From assembly GCF_001870675.1 (NCBI RefSeq), contig NZ_MEHT01000017.1:107326-171325 (forward strand): 64,000 bases of DNA, given 5' to 3'. The first letter of the stretch is position 1, and the number at the start of each line of letters is the position of its first letter. Position numbers and translations under genes: made by a program. Shown piece by piece: positions 9,531-17,603 of this stretch. The stretch comes from Roseinatronobacter thiooxidans. GTDB lineage: Bacteria; Pseudomonadota; Alphaproteobacteria; Rhodobacterales; Rhodobacteraceae. The notes under the pieces are model-generated. The model had not been told where the DNA came from and did no database searches. It worked only from the letters and a program-made list of their open reading frames with translations.

Positions 9531-12500
9531 TCTGTTTCTCGCCTTCCTTGTCATACAGGACCGGATCAACGATCCGGGCTGCAATGCGTGTGTTGCCTGC
9601 GCCTGCGAAGGAAATCACCTCTCCCATCCGCTCTGGCCCGCGTTCCACCAGCCCCATTGCAATACCGCGCCCGAATGTTGCGGAAAAATAGGTCGAGGTA
9701 ACGCGCCCTTCGGTGATGGCCTGTTTATTGGCGTTCTTGCCCGCACGCACCGCCAGCGCACCATGCGGCAGAACAGACCCGTCCAGCGTTTCGAGCCCCA
9801 CAAGCGTCCAGCGGTTGGGGTCGGTCATGGCCGCGCGTTCCATGCCGCGTTTGCCAAGGAAATCGGCTTTCTTCTTGCTGATCGCCCAATTCAGGCAGAG
9901 GTCTTGCGGGATTACGGTGCCGTCAGTTTCATCGCCGATCATGATGAACCCTTTTTCGGCGCGCAGGATATGCAGGGCCTCGGTGCCATAGGGCATGATG
10001 CCCAAATCCTGCCCCTCGGCCAAAAGCCTGTCCCAGAATGCGCGGCCTTGGCTGGCAGGGACAGCCACCTCGAAACTCAATTCCCCCGAGAAGCTGATGC
10101 GGAACACGCGCGCACTGAACCCGCCAAGCGTGCCTTCGCGCCAATCCATGAAGGGCAGCCCCTCGCGGCTGAGATCCATGCCGCCAAGACGCTCCAGAAG
10201 CTGGCGCGCTTTTGGCCCGACAACTGCGATCTGGGCGAATTGCTCGGTCAGGTTGAGGGTGTGAACCTTCCAGTCCCACCATTCGCATTGCAGCCAGTCT
10301 TCCATCCATGCATGGATGTGATCTGCCCCGCCTGACGTGGTGTGCACAAGGAAAGACTGCTCATCAATCCGCGCCACGACCCCGTCATCCATCAGAAAGC
10401 CGTTCTCATTGCACATCAGCCCGTAGCGGCATTTGCCGGGCTTCAGCGTGCTCATCATGTTCGTATAGAGCATGTCAAGGAACCGGCCCGCATCCGGCCC
10501 GCTGACAAGGATTTTTCCAAGTGTAGATGCGTCCAGCAAGCCTATGTTCTGGCGGGTATTTATGACTTCGCGGTTCACGGCATCGTGGCGGCTTTCGCCT
10601 GAGCGCCGGTAGGTGTAGGGCCTGCGCCAATGCCCCACAGGTTCCCAATCGGCGCCATTGCCCTCGTGCCAGTCATGCAAGGGGGTGCGGCGCAGGGGTT
10701 GGAACACCGCGCCACGTGCCTCGCCCGCAATCGCGCCCAGCGAGATTGGCGTATAGGGGGGGCGGAATGTGGTGGTACCAGTGGCCGGAATAGGTTGACC
10801 CAATGCATCAGAAAGGATCGCCAAGCCATTTATATTACTTAGTTTTCCTTGGTCGGTTGCCATGCCCAACGTGGTGTAGCGCTTGGCATGCTCGACCGAT
10901 TGGAAACCCTCGCGCGCGGCAAGCTGCACATCTGCGACTTTTACATCATTCTGGAAATCCAGCCACATTTTCATGCGCAGGTCATATTCAGCGTTGCGCG
11001 GCATCATCCAGACCGCTTCCATCGGGGCGGCATCGGCCACGCGGTCATCGGCGGGTGCAGGCGGGGTTGAGGCTGCGCGCAGCGCTTGCGCGGCCTTCAG
11101 GGCAGTTGCATGGGCCTCGGCCAGCACCGCGCCCATCGCACCCGCCGCAGACCCGCAGGCATGCACAAAGCCCGCACCATCTGCGCCCAAAGGCGGGCGG
11201 TCGGGGTCGGGGCGGAAGAAATTGCCCACCTCGTCCCAAAGCAGTTTGCCCCCGCAATGCGACCACAGATGCACAACCGGCGACCAGCCCCCCGACATGG
11301 CAATGGCATCGCAATCCAGCTTTTCGGTGTAAGCCGTGCCTTTGCTGTCGATCCGGCAAATCTCTACCCCGTTGACATGGCCGCGCCCCTTGACCTTGCG
11401 AATGCCCTTGCCTGTCAGCACGCGAATACCCATTGCGCGCGCCTGTTCGGGCAGCGCACCTGTTGCCTGTGCGCGGGCATCAACCACAGCGGCGACACCC
11501 ACGCCTGCCTTGCGCAGCGTGATGGCGGTGCGGTAAGCGTCGTCATTATTGGTGACCACAACCACCTCATGCCCAGGTGCCACGGCGTAATTCACCACAT
11601 AATCCCGCATTGCACTGGCCAGCATGACGCCGGGCACATCATTGCCTGCGAATGACAAGGGCCGCTCAATAGCCCCCGTGGCAGTGATGATCTGGCCCGC
11701 GCGCATCCGCCACAAACGGTGGCGGGGGGAAGCGGGATCGGGGGCGTGGTCGGTGATCCGTTCATAGCCCAGCACATAGCCGTGATCATGCACGCCAGCC
11801 CCCATGCAGCGCAGGCGAAGCTGGACATTGTCCATGCTTTCAAGGGTTTTGACGGTGGTCTTGATCCAGATATCTGCAGGCTGACCGTCGATTTCCACCA
11901 TATCCACCGGCGCGCGCCCGCCCCAATGGGCGGTCTGTTCCCAAAGTGCGACCTTGGCACCGGCCTGCGCGGCGGTTAGTGCGGCCTGTAGCCCTGCAAT
12001 CCCGCCGCCAATGACCAGCACATCGCAGAACGCATAAATCTGTTCATAGCGGTCAGGGTCGCGCGCGTCTTGCTTGGGCGCTTTGCCCAGCCCGGCAGAG
12101 TGGCGGATGATGGGTTCATACACATGCTTCCAGAAGGCGCGCGGCTGGATAAAGGTTTTGTAATAAAACCCTGCTGTCAGGAATTGCGGAACCAGATTGT
12201 TCAGCGCCAGCAGATCGAAATTCAGGCTTGGCCAATGGTTCTGGCTTTCCGCAACCAGCCCGTCAAACAGGTCTGTCGTGGTGGTGCGCTGGTTCGGCTC
12301 ATAGCTGTCGCCGCGCCCTAGCCCGACCAGCGCGTTGGGTTCCTCCGCACCCGAGGCGACAACCCCGCGCGGGCGGTGATACTTGAACGACCGGCCCAAA
12401 AGCATCTGCCCATTTGCCAGCAGGCTTGCGGCAAGTGTGTCGCCTTTCAGCCCGCGCATGGGCTTGCCGTTGAAGGTGAATTTCTGCTCATGGGCGCGGT

Positions 12501-12537
12501 TGATCAACCGGCCCCCTTTGGCAAGACGATGGCTCAT
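9523..12537 (-). CDS. soxA: Sarcosine oxidase, alpha subunit
   Basis: Large subunit of the cytoplasmic heterotetrameric enzyme that oxidises sarcosine to glycine, passing the methyl group to tetrahydrofolate. 1004 residues, the expected length. Order of domains: an N-terminal ferredoxin-like region (GDTLAASLLANGQ, SFKYHRPRG), a dinucleotide-binding Rossmann segment VLVIGGGIAGLQAALTA near residue 170, and from about residue 600 a GcvT-like aminomethyltransferase domain that binds folate. The ATG at 12537 overlaps the soxD stop as ATGA. Downstream it overlaps soxG. Together these overlaps show a tightly coupled D-A-G unit. Confidence 0.95.
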   Translation of the reverse strand: MSHRLAKGGRLINRAHEQKFTFNGKPMRGLKGDTLAASLLANGQMLLGRSFKYHRPRGVVASGAEEPNALVGLGRGDSYEPNQRTTTTDLFDGLVAESQNHWPSLNFDLLALNNLVPQFLTAGFYYKTFIQPRAFWKHVYEPIIRHSAGLGKAPKQDARDPDRYEQIYAFCDVLVIGGGIAGLQAALTAAQAGAKVALWEQTAHWGGRAPVDMVEIDGQPADIWIKTTVKTLESMDNVQLRLRCMGAGVHDHGYVLGYERITDHAPDPASPRHRLWRMRAGQIITATGAIERPLSFAGNDVPGVMLASAMRDYVVNYAVAPGHEVVVVTNNDDAYRTAITLRKAGVGVAAVVDARAQATGALPEQARAMGIRVLTGKGIRKVKGRGHVNGVEICRIDSKGTAYTEKLDCDAIAMSGGWSPVVHLWSHCGGKLLWDEVGNFFRPDPDRPPLGADGAGFVHACGSAAGAMGAVLAEAHATALKAAQALRAASTPPAPADDRVADAAPMEAVWMMPRNAEYDLRMKMWLDFQNDVKVADVQLAAREGFQSVEHAKRYTTLGMATDQGKLSNINGLAILSDALGQPIPATGTTTFRPPYTPISLGAIAGEARGAVFQPLRRTPLHDWHEGNGADWEPVGHWRRPYTYRRSGESRHDAVNREVINTRQNIGLLDASTLGKILVSGPDAGRFLDMLYTNMMSTLKPGKCRYGLMCNENGFLMDDGVVARIDEQSFLVHTTSGGADHIHAWMEDWLQCEWWDWKVHTLNLTEQFAQIAVVGPKARQLLERLGGMDLSREGLPFMDWREGTLGGFSARVFRISFSGELSFEVAVPASQGRAFWDRLLAEGQDLGIMPYGTEALHILRAEKGFIMIGDETDGTVIPQDLCLNWAISKKKADFLGKRGMERAAMTDPNRWTLVGLETLDGSVLPHGALAVRAGKNANKQAITEGRVTSTYFSATFGRGIAMGLVERGPERMGEVISFAGAGNTRIAARIVDPVLYDKEGEKQNV

Positions 12538-12857
12538 TGGCTGCCCTCCCATTCCGGGCGTTTTTGCTTGATCTTGGCGATAATCTCGGGCGGGGGCTGG
12601 GTTGTCTGGGCAGGGTAGGTGCCAAAGACTTCCAGTGTCATGGTGTCGCGTGCGGCCAGAAACCATTTGCCGCAGCCATAGGCATGCCGCCAGCGTTCAA
12701 AATGCACCCCGCGCGGGTTCTTGCGCTGGAACATATAGGACTCGTAATCGCCATCGGACGAGCCTGGCCCAAAGCGCTTGAGATGCGCCTCGCCGCCCGG
12801 TGCGAATTCGGTTTCTTCGGCGGTGATGCCGCAGCAGGGGCAGGTGAGCATTAGCAT
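12534..12857 (-). CDS. soxD: Sarcosine oxidase, delta subunit
   Basis: About 107 residues. SoxD binds a zinc ion and caps the complex; here the paired cysteines CPCCG near residue 6 and the later YGCGKWF are visible, as is the conserved GGEAHLKR. The start is set at the ATG 12857; a further in-frame ATG six bases downstream is possible. The stop overlaps the soxA start. A hairpin and two unrelated small genes separate it from soxB, which normally lies directly upstream. Confidence 0.9.
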   Translation of the reverse strand: MLMLTCPCCGITAEETEFAPGGEAHLKRFGPGSSDGDYESYMFQRKNPRGVHFERWRHAYGCGKWFLAARDTMTLEVFGTYPAQTTQPPPEIIAKIKQKRPEWEGSQ

Positions 12858-12901
12858 GGGCAAGCCTTTCTTGGTCCGGCAGCATGTCCGGACATGGAAA
12901 G

Positions 12902-12925
12902 GCCGGGCGTCAGGGGACGCCCGGC
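12902..12925 (-). terminator. Inverted repeat between the 142-aa gene and soxD
   Basis: Perfect 10-bp stem GCCGGGCGTC (12902-12911) with GACGCCCGGC (12916-12925). On the minus strand it is followed by TTTCC only, so it may be a weak terminator or attenuator that would partly separate soxDAG from the genes upstream. Confidence 0.5.
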
Positions 12926-12962
12926 TTGGGTGGGTTCAATAGTGTATCGGCGTCTGCCTGTG

Positions 12963-13391
12963 TCAGTCAGCCGGTGCGGGGGCCGGTGCAGGTTCTGGTG
13001 CAGGGGCTGTGTCAGCTTCGCCGCCGGTTGCTGGTGGCGCGTCCGCAGGGGCTGTGGGCGCTGGGTCAAGGACAGGATCGCTTGCAGGCGCAGTGCCGGT
13101 TGGGGCTGCGCCGGGTTCACTGTCAAGCGTTCCTGTTTGCCCTGTTGGCGCTGTACCTGTGGGGGCCGTCGTGTCGCGGCTAAAGCCACCGAACAGGAAG
13201 AATGCCAGCACAAGCGCCACGACAACGCCGCCAATGATATAGGCCGTGTTGTTGGAGCTGCGCTTTTCCGGGCGGGGCGAGGTGTGAATATGTGTGTCAG
13301 AGCGCGCACTGGGCGCGCCGGGGCCGCCGGGCGCTTGGGGGTCTTTGGTGTAGTCACGCGGTGGCGTGCGGGGTGTGTTATAGTCGGCCAT
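12963..13391 (-). CDS. Pro/Ala-rich single-pass membrane protein, unknown function
   Basis: 142 residues, not recognised as a named family. The N-terminal ~47 residues are charged and hydrophilic. One transmembrane helix follows (IIGGVVVALVLAFFLFGGF, about residues 52-70). The C-terminal half is a low-complexity Ala/Pro/Thr tail with repeated AP and PTGTAP units, likely disordered and outside the membrane. GGAG lies about 8 bases before the ATG. It sits, with the next small gene, inside the sarcosine oxidase region between soxB and soxD in the same direction. A role in the complex is not suggested by any motif. Confidence 0.65.
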   Translation of the reverse strand: MADYNTPRTPPRDYTKDPQAPGGPGAPSARSDTHIHTSPRPEKRSSNNTAYIIGGVVVALVLAFFLFGGFSRDTTAPTGTAPTGQTGTLDSEPGAAPTGTAPASDPVLDPAPTAPADAPPATGGEADTAPAPEPAPAPAPAD

Positions 13392-13504
13392 GTCTGCGTC
13401 TCCAAATAAGGGCTACTTGGAGGGAAAACGCAGCTATACCCTGTTCCGTTCCTGCAGGGGGCCGTGGTCAGGCAGGATCTTGCCACGCGCGCACACGGTT
13501 CGTT

Positions 13505-13529
13505 GCCGCTGGCCGTGGGGGCCAGCGGC
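13505..13529 (-). terminator. Inverted repeat between the two small membrane-protein genes
   Basis: Perfect 10-bp stem GCCGCTGGCC (13505-13514) with GGCCAGCGGC (13520-13529), located 25 bases past the stop of the 61-aa gene. No T-run follows, so termination is only a possibility. Confidence 0.4.
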
Positions 13530-13553
13530 GCGATTTGTGCGCGATGCGCGCCG

Positions 13554-13739
13554 TTAGTCGGTCTGGACAGAGAATGCTGGTGGCCGCGTATCGACCAACG
13601 GGCCAGCCAATCCGCCCGATGTCTGCGCCCACATAAGCGCAACAACAACAAGCGGGACGCCCGCGCCCAAAGCAAAGCCGATGGCCTTGTGGGGGTTGGC
13701 CTGTGTGTCGTCAATAACCCGTTGTACTGCCTTGAGCAT
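13554..13739 (-). CDS. Small membrane protein (61 aa), unknown function
   Basis: 61 residues with one hydrophobic helix (AIGFALGAGVPLVVVALMWA, about residues 19-38) preceded by a charged N-terminus (MLKAVQRVIDDTQANPHK). A good Shine-Dalgarno (GAGGAGA) stands upstream of the ATG at 13739. It looks like a real short gene: the start signal is strong, and a hairpin follows. It lies between soxB and soxD in the same direction. No family recognised. Confidence 0.6.
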   Translation of the reverse strand: MLKAVQRVIDDTQANPHKAIGFALGAGVPLVVVALMWAQTSGGLAGPLVDTRPPAFSVQTD

Positions 13740-13863
13740 GTTATCTCCTCAGGTTGATTCCCCAGAGATTTAGGACGCAGAGCGGCGGATGTCATCTGGT
13801 CATATTGTCCTTTTGGTGGAATTTCGCCATTTTCCTGCAAGGGGCGTGTCAGGGCGCCGCGCA

Positions 13864-15111
13864 TCAATGCGCCACCCCTGCCGCCACACTCTCGTCAATG
13901 AAGCGCCCTTCGCGGAACCGGGTCATGGAAAAGGCTTCGGCCAGTGGTCCCGGTTCGCCCTTGGCGATCAGTTCGGCCATGGCATAGCCTGACCCGGGCG
14001 TGGCCTTGAACCCGCCTGTGCCCCAGCCGCAATTGATAAAACAATTGCCCAGCGGCGTTGTCGAGATGATGGGCGAGCGGTCGCCTGTCATGTCTACAAT
14101 GCCGCCCCATTGGCGCAGCATCTTCAGACGCGAGATCATGGGGAATGTCTCGACCAGCGCGCGCACGGTTTCTTCAATATGGTGCCATGATCCGCGCTGG
14201 GTGTAGTTGTTGAACCCGTCCGCCCCGCCGCCGATGACCATCTCGCCCTTGTCAGATTGCGACATATAGCCATGCACAGTGTTGGCCATCACCACCACAT
14301 CCATGCAGGGCTTGATCGGCTCTGACACCAGCGCCTGAAGTGCCACCGATTCCACGGGCAGGCGGAAGCCCGCCATATCGGCCAGCGCGCCCGAATGGCC
14401 CGCAACCACGATGCCCAGTTTCTTGCAGCCTATGCGGCCCTTGGTGGTGTTCACCGCGCTGACCACACCGTTTTCAGACTCCACCCCTGTGACCGCGCAT
14501 TGCTCGATAATATGCATCCCCATATCCGAGCAGGCCCGCGCAAAGCCCCAAGCGACAGCATCATGGCGCGCGGTGCCGCCGCGCGCCTGCCACAGCGCAC
14601 CCAATACAGGGTAGCGCGGCCCGTCCAGATTGATGATCGGCACCAGTTTCTTCACCTCGGCGGGTTGGATGAAGCGGGTTTTAACCCCTTGCAGGGCATT
14701 CGCGCGCTCGGTGCGCAGATAGCCGCGTTTCTCGTGTTCGGTCTGGGCCAGCATCATCACACCGCGCGGGCTGAACATGATGTTATAGTTCAACTGCTGC
14801 GACAGCGTCTCGAACAGGCTGCGCGATTTCTCGTATAACGCGGCAGAGGGGTCTTGCAGGTAATTGGACCGGATGATCGTGGTGTTGCGCCCTGTATTGC
14901 CGCCGCCCAGCCAGCCTTTTTCAATGACTGCGACATTCTTGATGCCGTAACGGTGCCCCAGATAATAGGCTGTCGCCAGCCCATGCCCGCCCGCGCCCAC
15001 GATGATGACATCATATTCGCGCTTCGGCTCTGGGCTGGACCATGCCTGTTTCCAGCCGCTGTGTTGGCGAAACGCCTCTCTGGCGATGGCAAAGGCGGAA
15101 TAGCGTGTCAT
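13864..15111 (-). CDS. soxB: Sarcosine oxidase, beta subunit
   Basis: Flavoprotein subunit that carries the site of sarcosine oxidation (FAD, plus covalent FMN at the interface with SoxA). 415 residues. The FAD-binding motif VIIVGAGGHGLATAYYLG is near residues 34-51, and the C-terminal GWGTGGFKATPGSG is the second FAD contact of this DAO family. The phrase MFSPRGVMMLAQT supports SoxB over a generic glycine oxidase. It is the first sox gene in the transcript. In most relatives soxD follows directly; here two small genes intervene. Confidence 0.94.
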   Translation of the reverse strand: MTRYSAFAIAREAFRQHSGWKQAWSSPEPKREYDVIIVGAGGHGLATAYYLGHRYGIKNVAVIEKGWLGGGNTGRNTTIIRSNYLQDPSAALYEKSRSLFETLSQQLNYNIMFSPRGVMMLAQTEHEKRGYLRTERANALQGVKTRFIQPAEVKKLVPIINLDGPRYPVLGALWQARGGTARHDAVAWGFARACSDMGMHIIEQCAVTGVESENGVVSAVNTTKGRIGCKKLGIVVAGHSGALADMAGFRLPVESVALQALVSEPIKPCMDVVVMANTVHGYMSQSDKGEMVIGGGADGFNNYTQRGSWHHIEETVRALVETFPMISRLKMLRQWGGIVDMTGDRSPIISTTPLGNCFINCGWGTGGFKATPGSGYAMAELIAKGEPGPLAEAFSMTRFREGRFIDESVAAGVAH

Positions 15112-15328
15112 GGGCGGGCAACTCCTGCGTCGGGGCGGATGTGTGCTATGTGGCTTACAGCAGGGCAGGGTGGTTTTCCAGAAGCGTCACTTGGGCGACG
15201 AAAACCGAAATCGCGCATCCCTGCGACCTGCCGTCGCGGCTGGCCGGTTTGTGAGGGGGGCGCGTGCCGTTTCGGCTTTTGCGTGCGGCCAAGACAGGGT
15301 AAAGAACCTTCAGCCGTCAGGAGGAAGA

Positions 15329-16594
15329 ATGAGCTTTACTGTGCAGACCGCTGGTTTCTTTATTATCGCGCTGCTGGTCGGTGCCATCTTGTTGCGGGCC
15401 ATGTCACGGGCGGGGCAAGCTGTTGCCGCCGATGGGACGGAACGCGCCATGCGCGTCTATCGTGACCAGATCACCGAGATTGACCGCGATCTTGCCCGCG
15501 GCACCATTAACGAGACCGAGGCAGAGCGTCTGCGCCTGGAAGTTTCGCGGCGTATTCTGGAACTGGACAAAAGCGATCGTGGCCGTCCGGTCGGCGGGCC
15601 TGCACCACGGACCATGCGCGCGGTCGCCTTCGCGCTGATTGTTGTGGCGGTTGCAGGCAGCGGTTTGCTGTATCTTGGGATTGGGGCGCCGGGCTATTCC
15701 GACATGCCGCTGCTACAGCGCCATGCCGATGCCGCCGAGGCACGCCAGAACCGCCCACGCCAAGCTGAAATGGAGGCAGAGTTTGCCGCCGCCTTCCCCG
15801 AGCCAGAGGATTTTCCCGGCCGCGCAGAGCTGGAGCCGATGGTCGCGCAACTGCGTGCCGCGCTCGACTCGCGGCCATTGGATGTAACGGGCTTTGGCCT
15901 GCTGGCGCAAAACGAGGCACGACTTGGCAATTTCCGCGCCGCGATTGAAGCGCAGGTGCGCGTGATCGAATTGAAAGAGGATGAGGCCGGCGTCGAGGAT
16001 TACGCCTATCTGCTGGATTTGATGGTCATTGCGACGGGCGGTTTTGTATCGCCCGAGGCCGAGACCATCATCGAGCAAATCTTGCGCCGTGACACGTCAA
16101 ACACGGTCGCGCTGTATTATTCGGGCCGGATGTATGCACAAACGGGCCGCCCTGACATGACCTTTCGCGTCTGGCGTAGGTTGCATGACCTAAGCCCTGG
16201 TGATGCGCCCTGGATGCCTGAAATTCGCGCAGCCTTGCCGGAACTGGCGCGCATCTCGGGCGAGCCGCGCTATCAGTTGCCCCCACGCCCTGCACCTGCA
16301 GGCGCGCGTGGCCCAAGCGAGATGGATCTGGACGCTGTACAAGACATGCCGCCCGAAGACCGCGCGCAGATGATCGAGGATATGGTTGGTGGCCTGTCCG
16401 CGCGTCTGGCCAATGAGGGGGGCAGCGCAGAGGAATGGGCGCAGCTGATCCGCGCGCTTGGTGTGCTGGGCCGAGACGAACAGGCAGTCGCAGTCTTGCA
16501 AGAAGCGCGCACGGTTTTTGCCGCACGGGCCGAAGATCTGGCGCTTATCAACGCCACTGCCGAAGCGGCAGGCCTAAGCACGCCCGCACCCTGA
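15329..16594 (+). CDS. ccmI: Cytochrome c biogenesis protein CcmI
   Basis: Component of the system I cytochrome c maturation machinery; it delivers apocytochrome to the heme ligation complex. 421 residues with two N-terminal transmembrane helices (about residues 8-24 and 98-118), a cytoplasmic loop between them with the usual leucine-zipper-like sequence, and a periplasmic TPR domain behind. The ATG at 15329 follows the strong Shine-Dalgarno AGGAGGAAG; the open frame upstream lacks any CcmI character. Other ccm genes are not adjacent. Its stop overlaps the ruvX start (TGATG). Diverges from soxB with 217 bases between, which must hold both promoters. Confidence 0.9.
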   Translation: MSFTVQTAGFFIIALLVGAILLRAMSRAGQAVAADGTERAMRVYRDQITEIDRDLARGTINETEAERLRLEVSRRILELDKSDRGRPVGGPAPRTMRAVAFALIVVAVAGSGLLYLGIGAPGYSDMPLLQRHADAAEARQNRPRQAEMEAEFAAAFPEPEDFPGRAELEPMVAQLRAALDSRPLDVTGFGLLAQNEARLGNFRAAIEAQVRVIELKEDEAGVEDYAYLLDLMVIATGGFVSPEAETIIEQILRRDTSNTVALYYSGRMYAQTGRPDMTFRVWRRLHDLSPGDAPWMPEIRAALPELARISGEPRYQLPPRPAPAGARGPSEMDLDAVQDMPPEDRAQMIEDMVGGLSARLANEGGSAEEWAQLIRALGVLGRDEQAVAVLQEARTVFAARAEDLALINATAEAAGLSTPAP

Positions 16595-17076
16595 TGCCAG
16601 TGATTGACAATTTCGAGGAATTTGCCGCTGTTTTGCCACGCGGGCAGGCGCTGGCGGGGCTTGATCTGGGCGAGAAAACCATCGGGATTGCGGTGTCTGA
16701 CCGCATGCTGTCAGTGGCCTCTCCGTTGCAGACGATCCGGCGCAGCAAGTTCCAGCCCGATGCGACAGCGCTGCTGGATGTGGTGGCGGCGCGCGAAATA
16801 TGCGGGCTGGTGTTGGGATTGCCGCGCAATATGGATGGCTCTGAAGGGCCGCGCTGCCAGTCGACCCGCGCCTTCGCGCGCAACCTGTCGAATATGACCG
16901 ATCTGCCCATAAGTTTCTGGGATGAACGCTTGTCCACTGTCGCCGCCGAGCGTGCGCTGCTAGAGGCGGACACTTCGCGCCGCAAGCGCGCCGCGGTCAT
17001 CGACCATGTGGCCGCAGGCGTGATTTTGCAAGGCGCGCTGGACCGGCTGGCCTTTATGCGGCGGCAAAATTCATGA
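16594..17076 (+). CDS. ruvX: Holliday junction resolvase-like protein RuvX (YqgF)
   Basis: 160 residues of the RNase H-like YqgF family, implicated in 16S rRNA maturation (pre-16S rRNA nuclease) and earlier named a putative Holliday junction resolvase. The N-terminal [17 protein letters not shown] carries the first catalytic Asp; [11 protein letters not shown] and the late [14 protein letters not shown] are typical of the family, as is the closing [14 protein letters not shown]. The start overlaps the ccmI stop, so the two are coupled. Confidence 0.92.
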   Translation: MPVIDNFEEFAAVLPRGQALAGLDLGEKTIGIAVSDRMLSVASPLQTIRRSKFQPDATALLDVVAAREICGLVLGLPRNMDGSEGPRCQSTRAFARNLSNMTDLPISFWDERLSTVAAERALLEADTSRRKRAAVIDHVAAGVILQGALDRLAFMRRQNS

Positions 17077-17146
17077 GTGGTGCGTTTTCCACTGGTCAGC
17101 GCAGCGCAGGCGTTTATCTGTGCCGCAATGACATCGGGCAGGGCAC

Positions 17147-17380
17147 ATGACGGACCATATCTGGAAACGCACCGAAATCGAAAGCCCCTGTGTGAAAACC
17201 TGCGTCATTCACCCCGAGGCGCGGTTATGCACCGGCTGTTTACGCTCGATCGACGAGATTACGCAATGGTCCCGCATGAGCGTGGGGCAGCGCCAGCACA
17301 TCATGGCGGAATTGCCCCAGCGCAAGGGGCTGATCGCCAAGCGTCGGGGCGGGCGCGCAGCGCGCCTTGCGCGCGACTGA
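17147..17380 (+). CDS. DUF1289 family protein
   Basis: 77 residues. The signature cysteines of DUF1289 can be seen in ESPCVKTCVIHPEARLCTGCLRSIDEI: a C-x3-C pair followed by C-x2-C, which probably bind a metal. The remaining part is basic. These small proteins are common in proteobacteria; a precise function is not known. It follows ruvX by 70 bases in the same direction. Confidence 0.85.
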   Translation: MTDHIWKRTEIESPCVKTCVIHPEARLCTGCLRSIDEITQWSRMSVGQRQHIMAELPQRKGLIAKRRGGRAARLARD

Positions 17381-17398
17381 ACAGGCGCATCGGTGCGC

Positions 17399-17420
17399 CT
17401 TGATTGACCAATCAATCAAG
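17399..17420. promoter_or_regulatory. 22-bp palindrome upstream of the ABC importer (TetR/BetI-like)
   Basis: Half-sites CTTGATTGA (17399-17407) and TCAATCAAG (17412-17420) are perfect inverted repeats separated by CCAA. The TTGATTGA..TCAATCAA form resembles operators of TetR regulators of the BetI type. It lies in the 223-base gap before the substrate-binding protein gene, about 184 bases from its ATG. It could alternatively act as a terminator for the DUF1289 gene, whose stop is 19 bases upstream, though no T-run follows. Confidence 0.45.
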
Positions 17421-17478
17421 GCAAAGGGTTGACTACCACAAGTCAGCGGGTAAACCTGTATCCATAGGCATCAATTAA

Positions 17479-17497
17479 GTTGTAATTCTGTTACAAC
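17479..17497. promoter_or_regulatory. Second palindrome upstream of the ABC importer
   Basis: GTTGTAA (17479-17485) and TTACAAC (17491-17497) form a perfect inverted repeat around TTCTG, in an AT-rich stretch about 107 bases before the ATG of the binding-protein gene. The size and symmetry suit a LacI- or GntR-type repressor site; no regulator gene is adjacent. Confidence 0.4.
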
Positions 17498-17603
17498 CCC
17501 TCATGATAATCTGGGGAAGAGTGCACCGCCACGGCTTGTTGGCCGGGCATGGCTTTGGGCAGGCCGCTTGGCCTGCTGCAAGTATGACAACAGGGAGAAC
17601 ACA

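Noticed and set aside
12851..13867. 338-codon minus-strand frame overlapping soxD's upstream region and both small membrane-protein genes
   Set aside because: Low-complexity, Arg/Pro/Thr-rich product, no start signal, and it overlaps two better-supported short genes in another frame.
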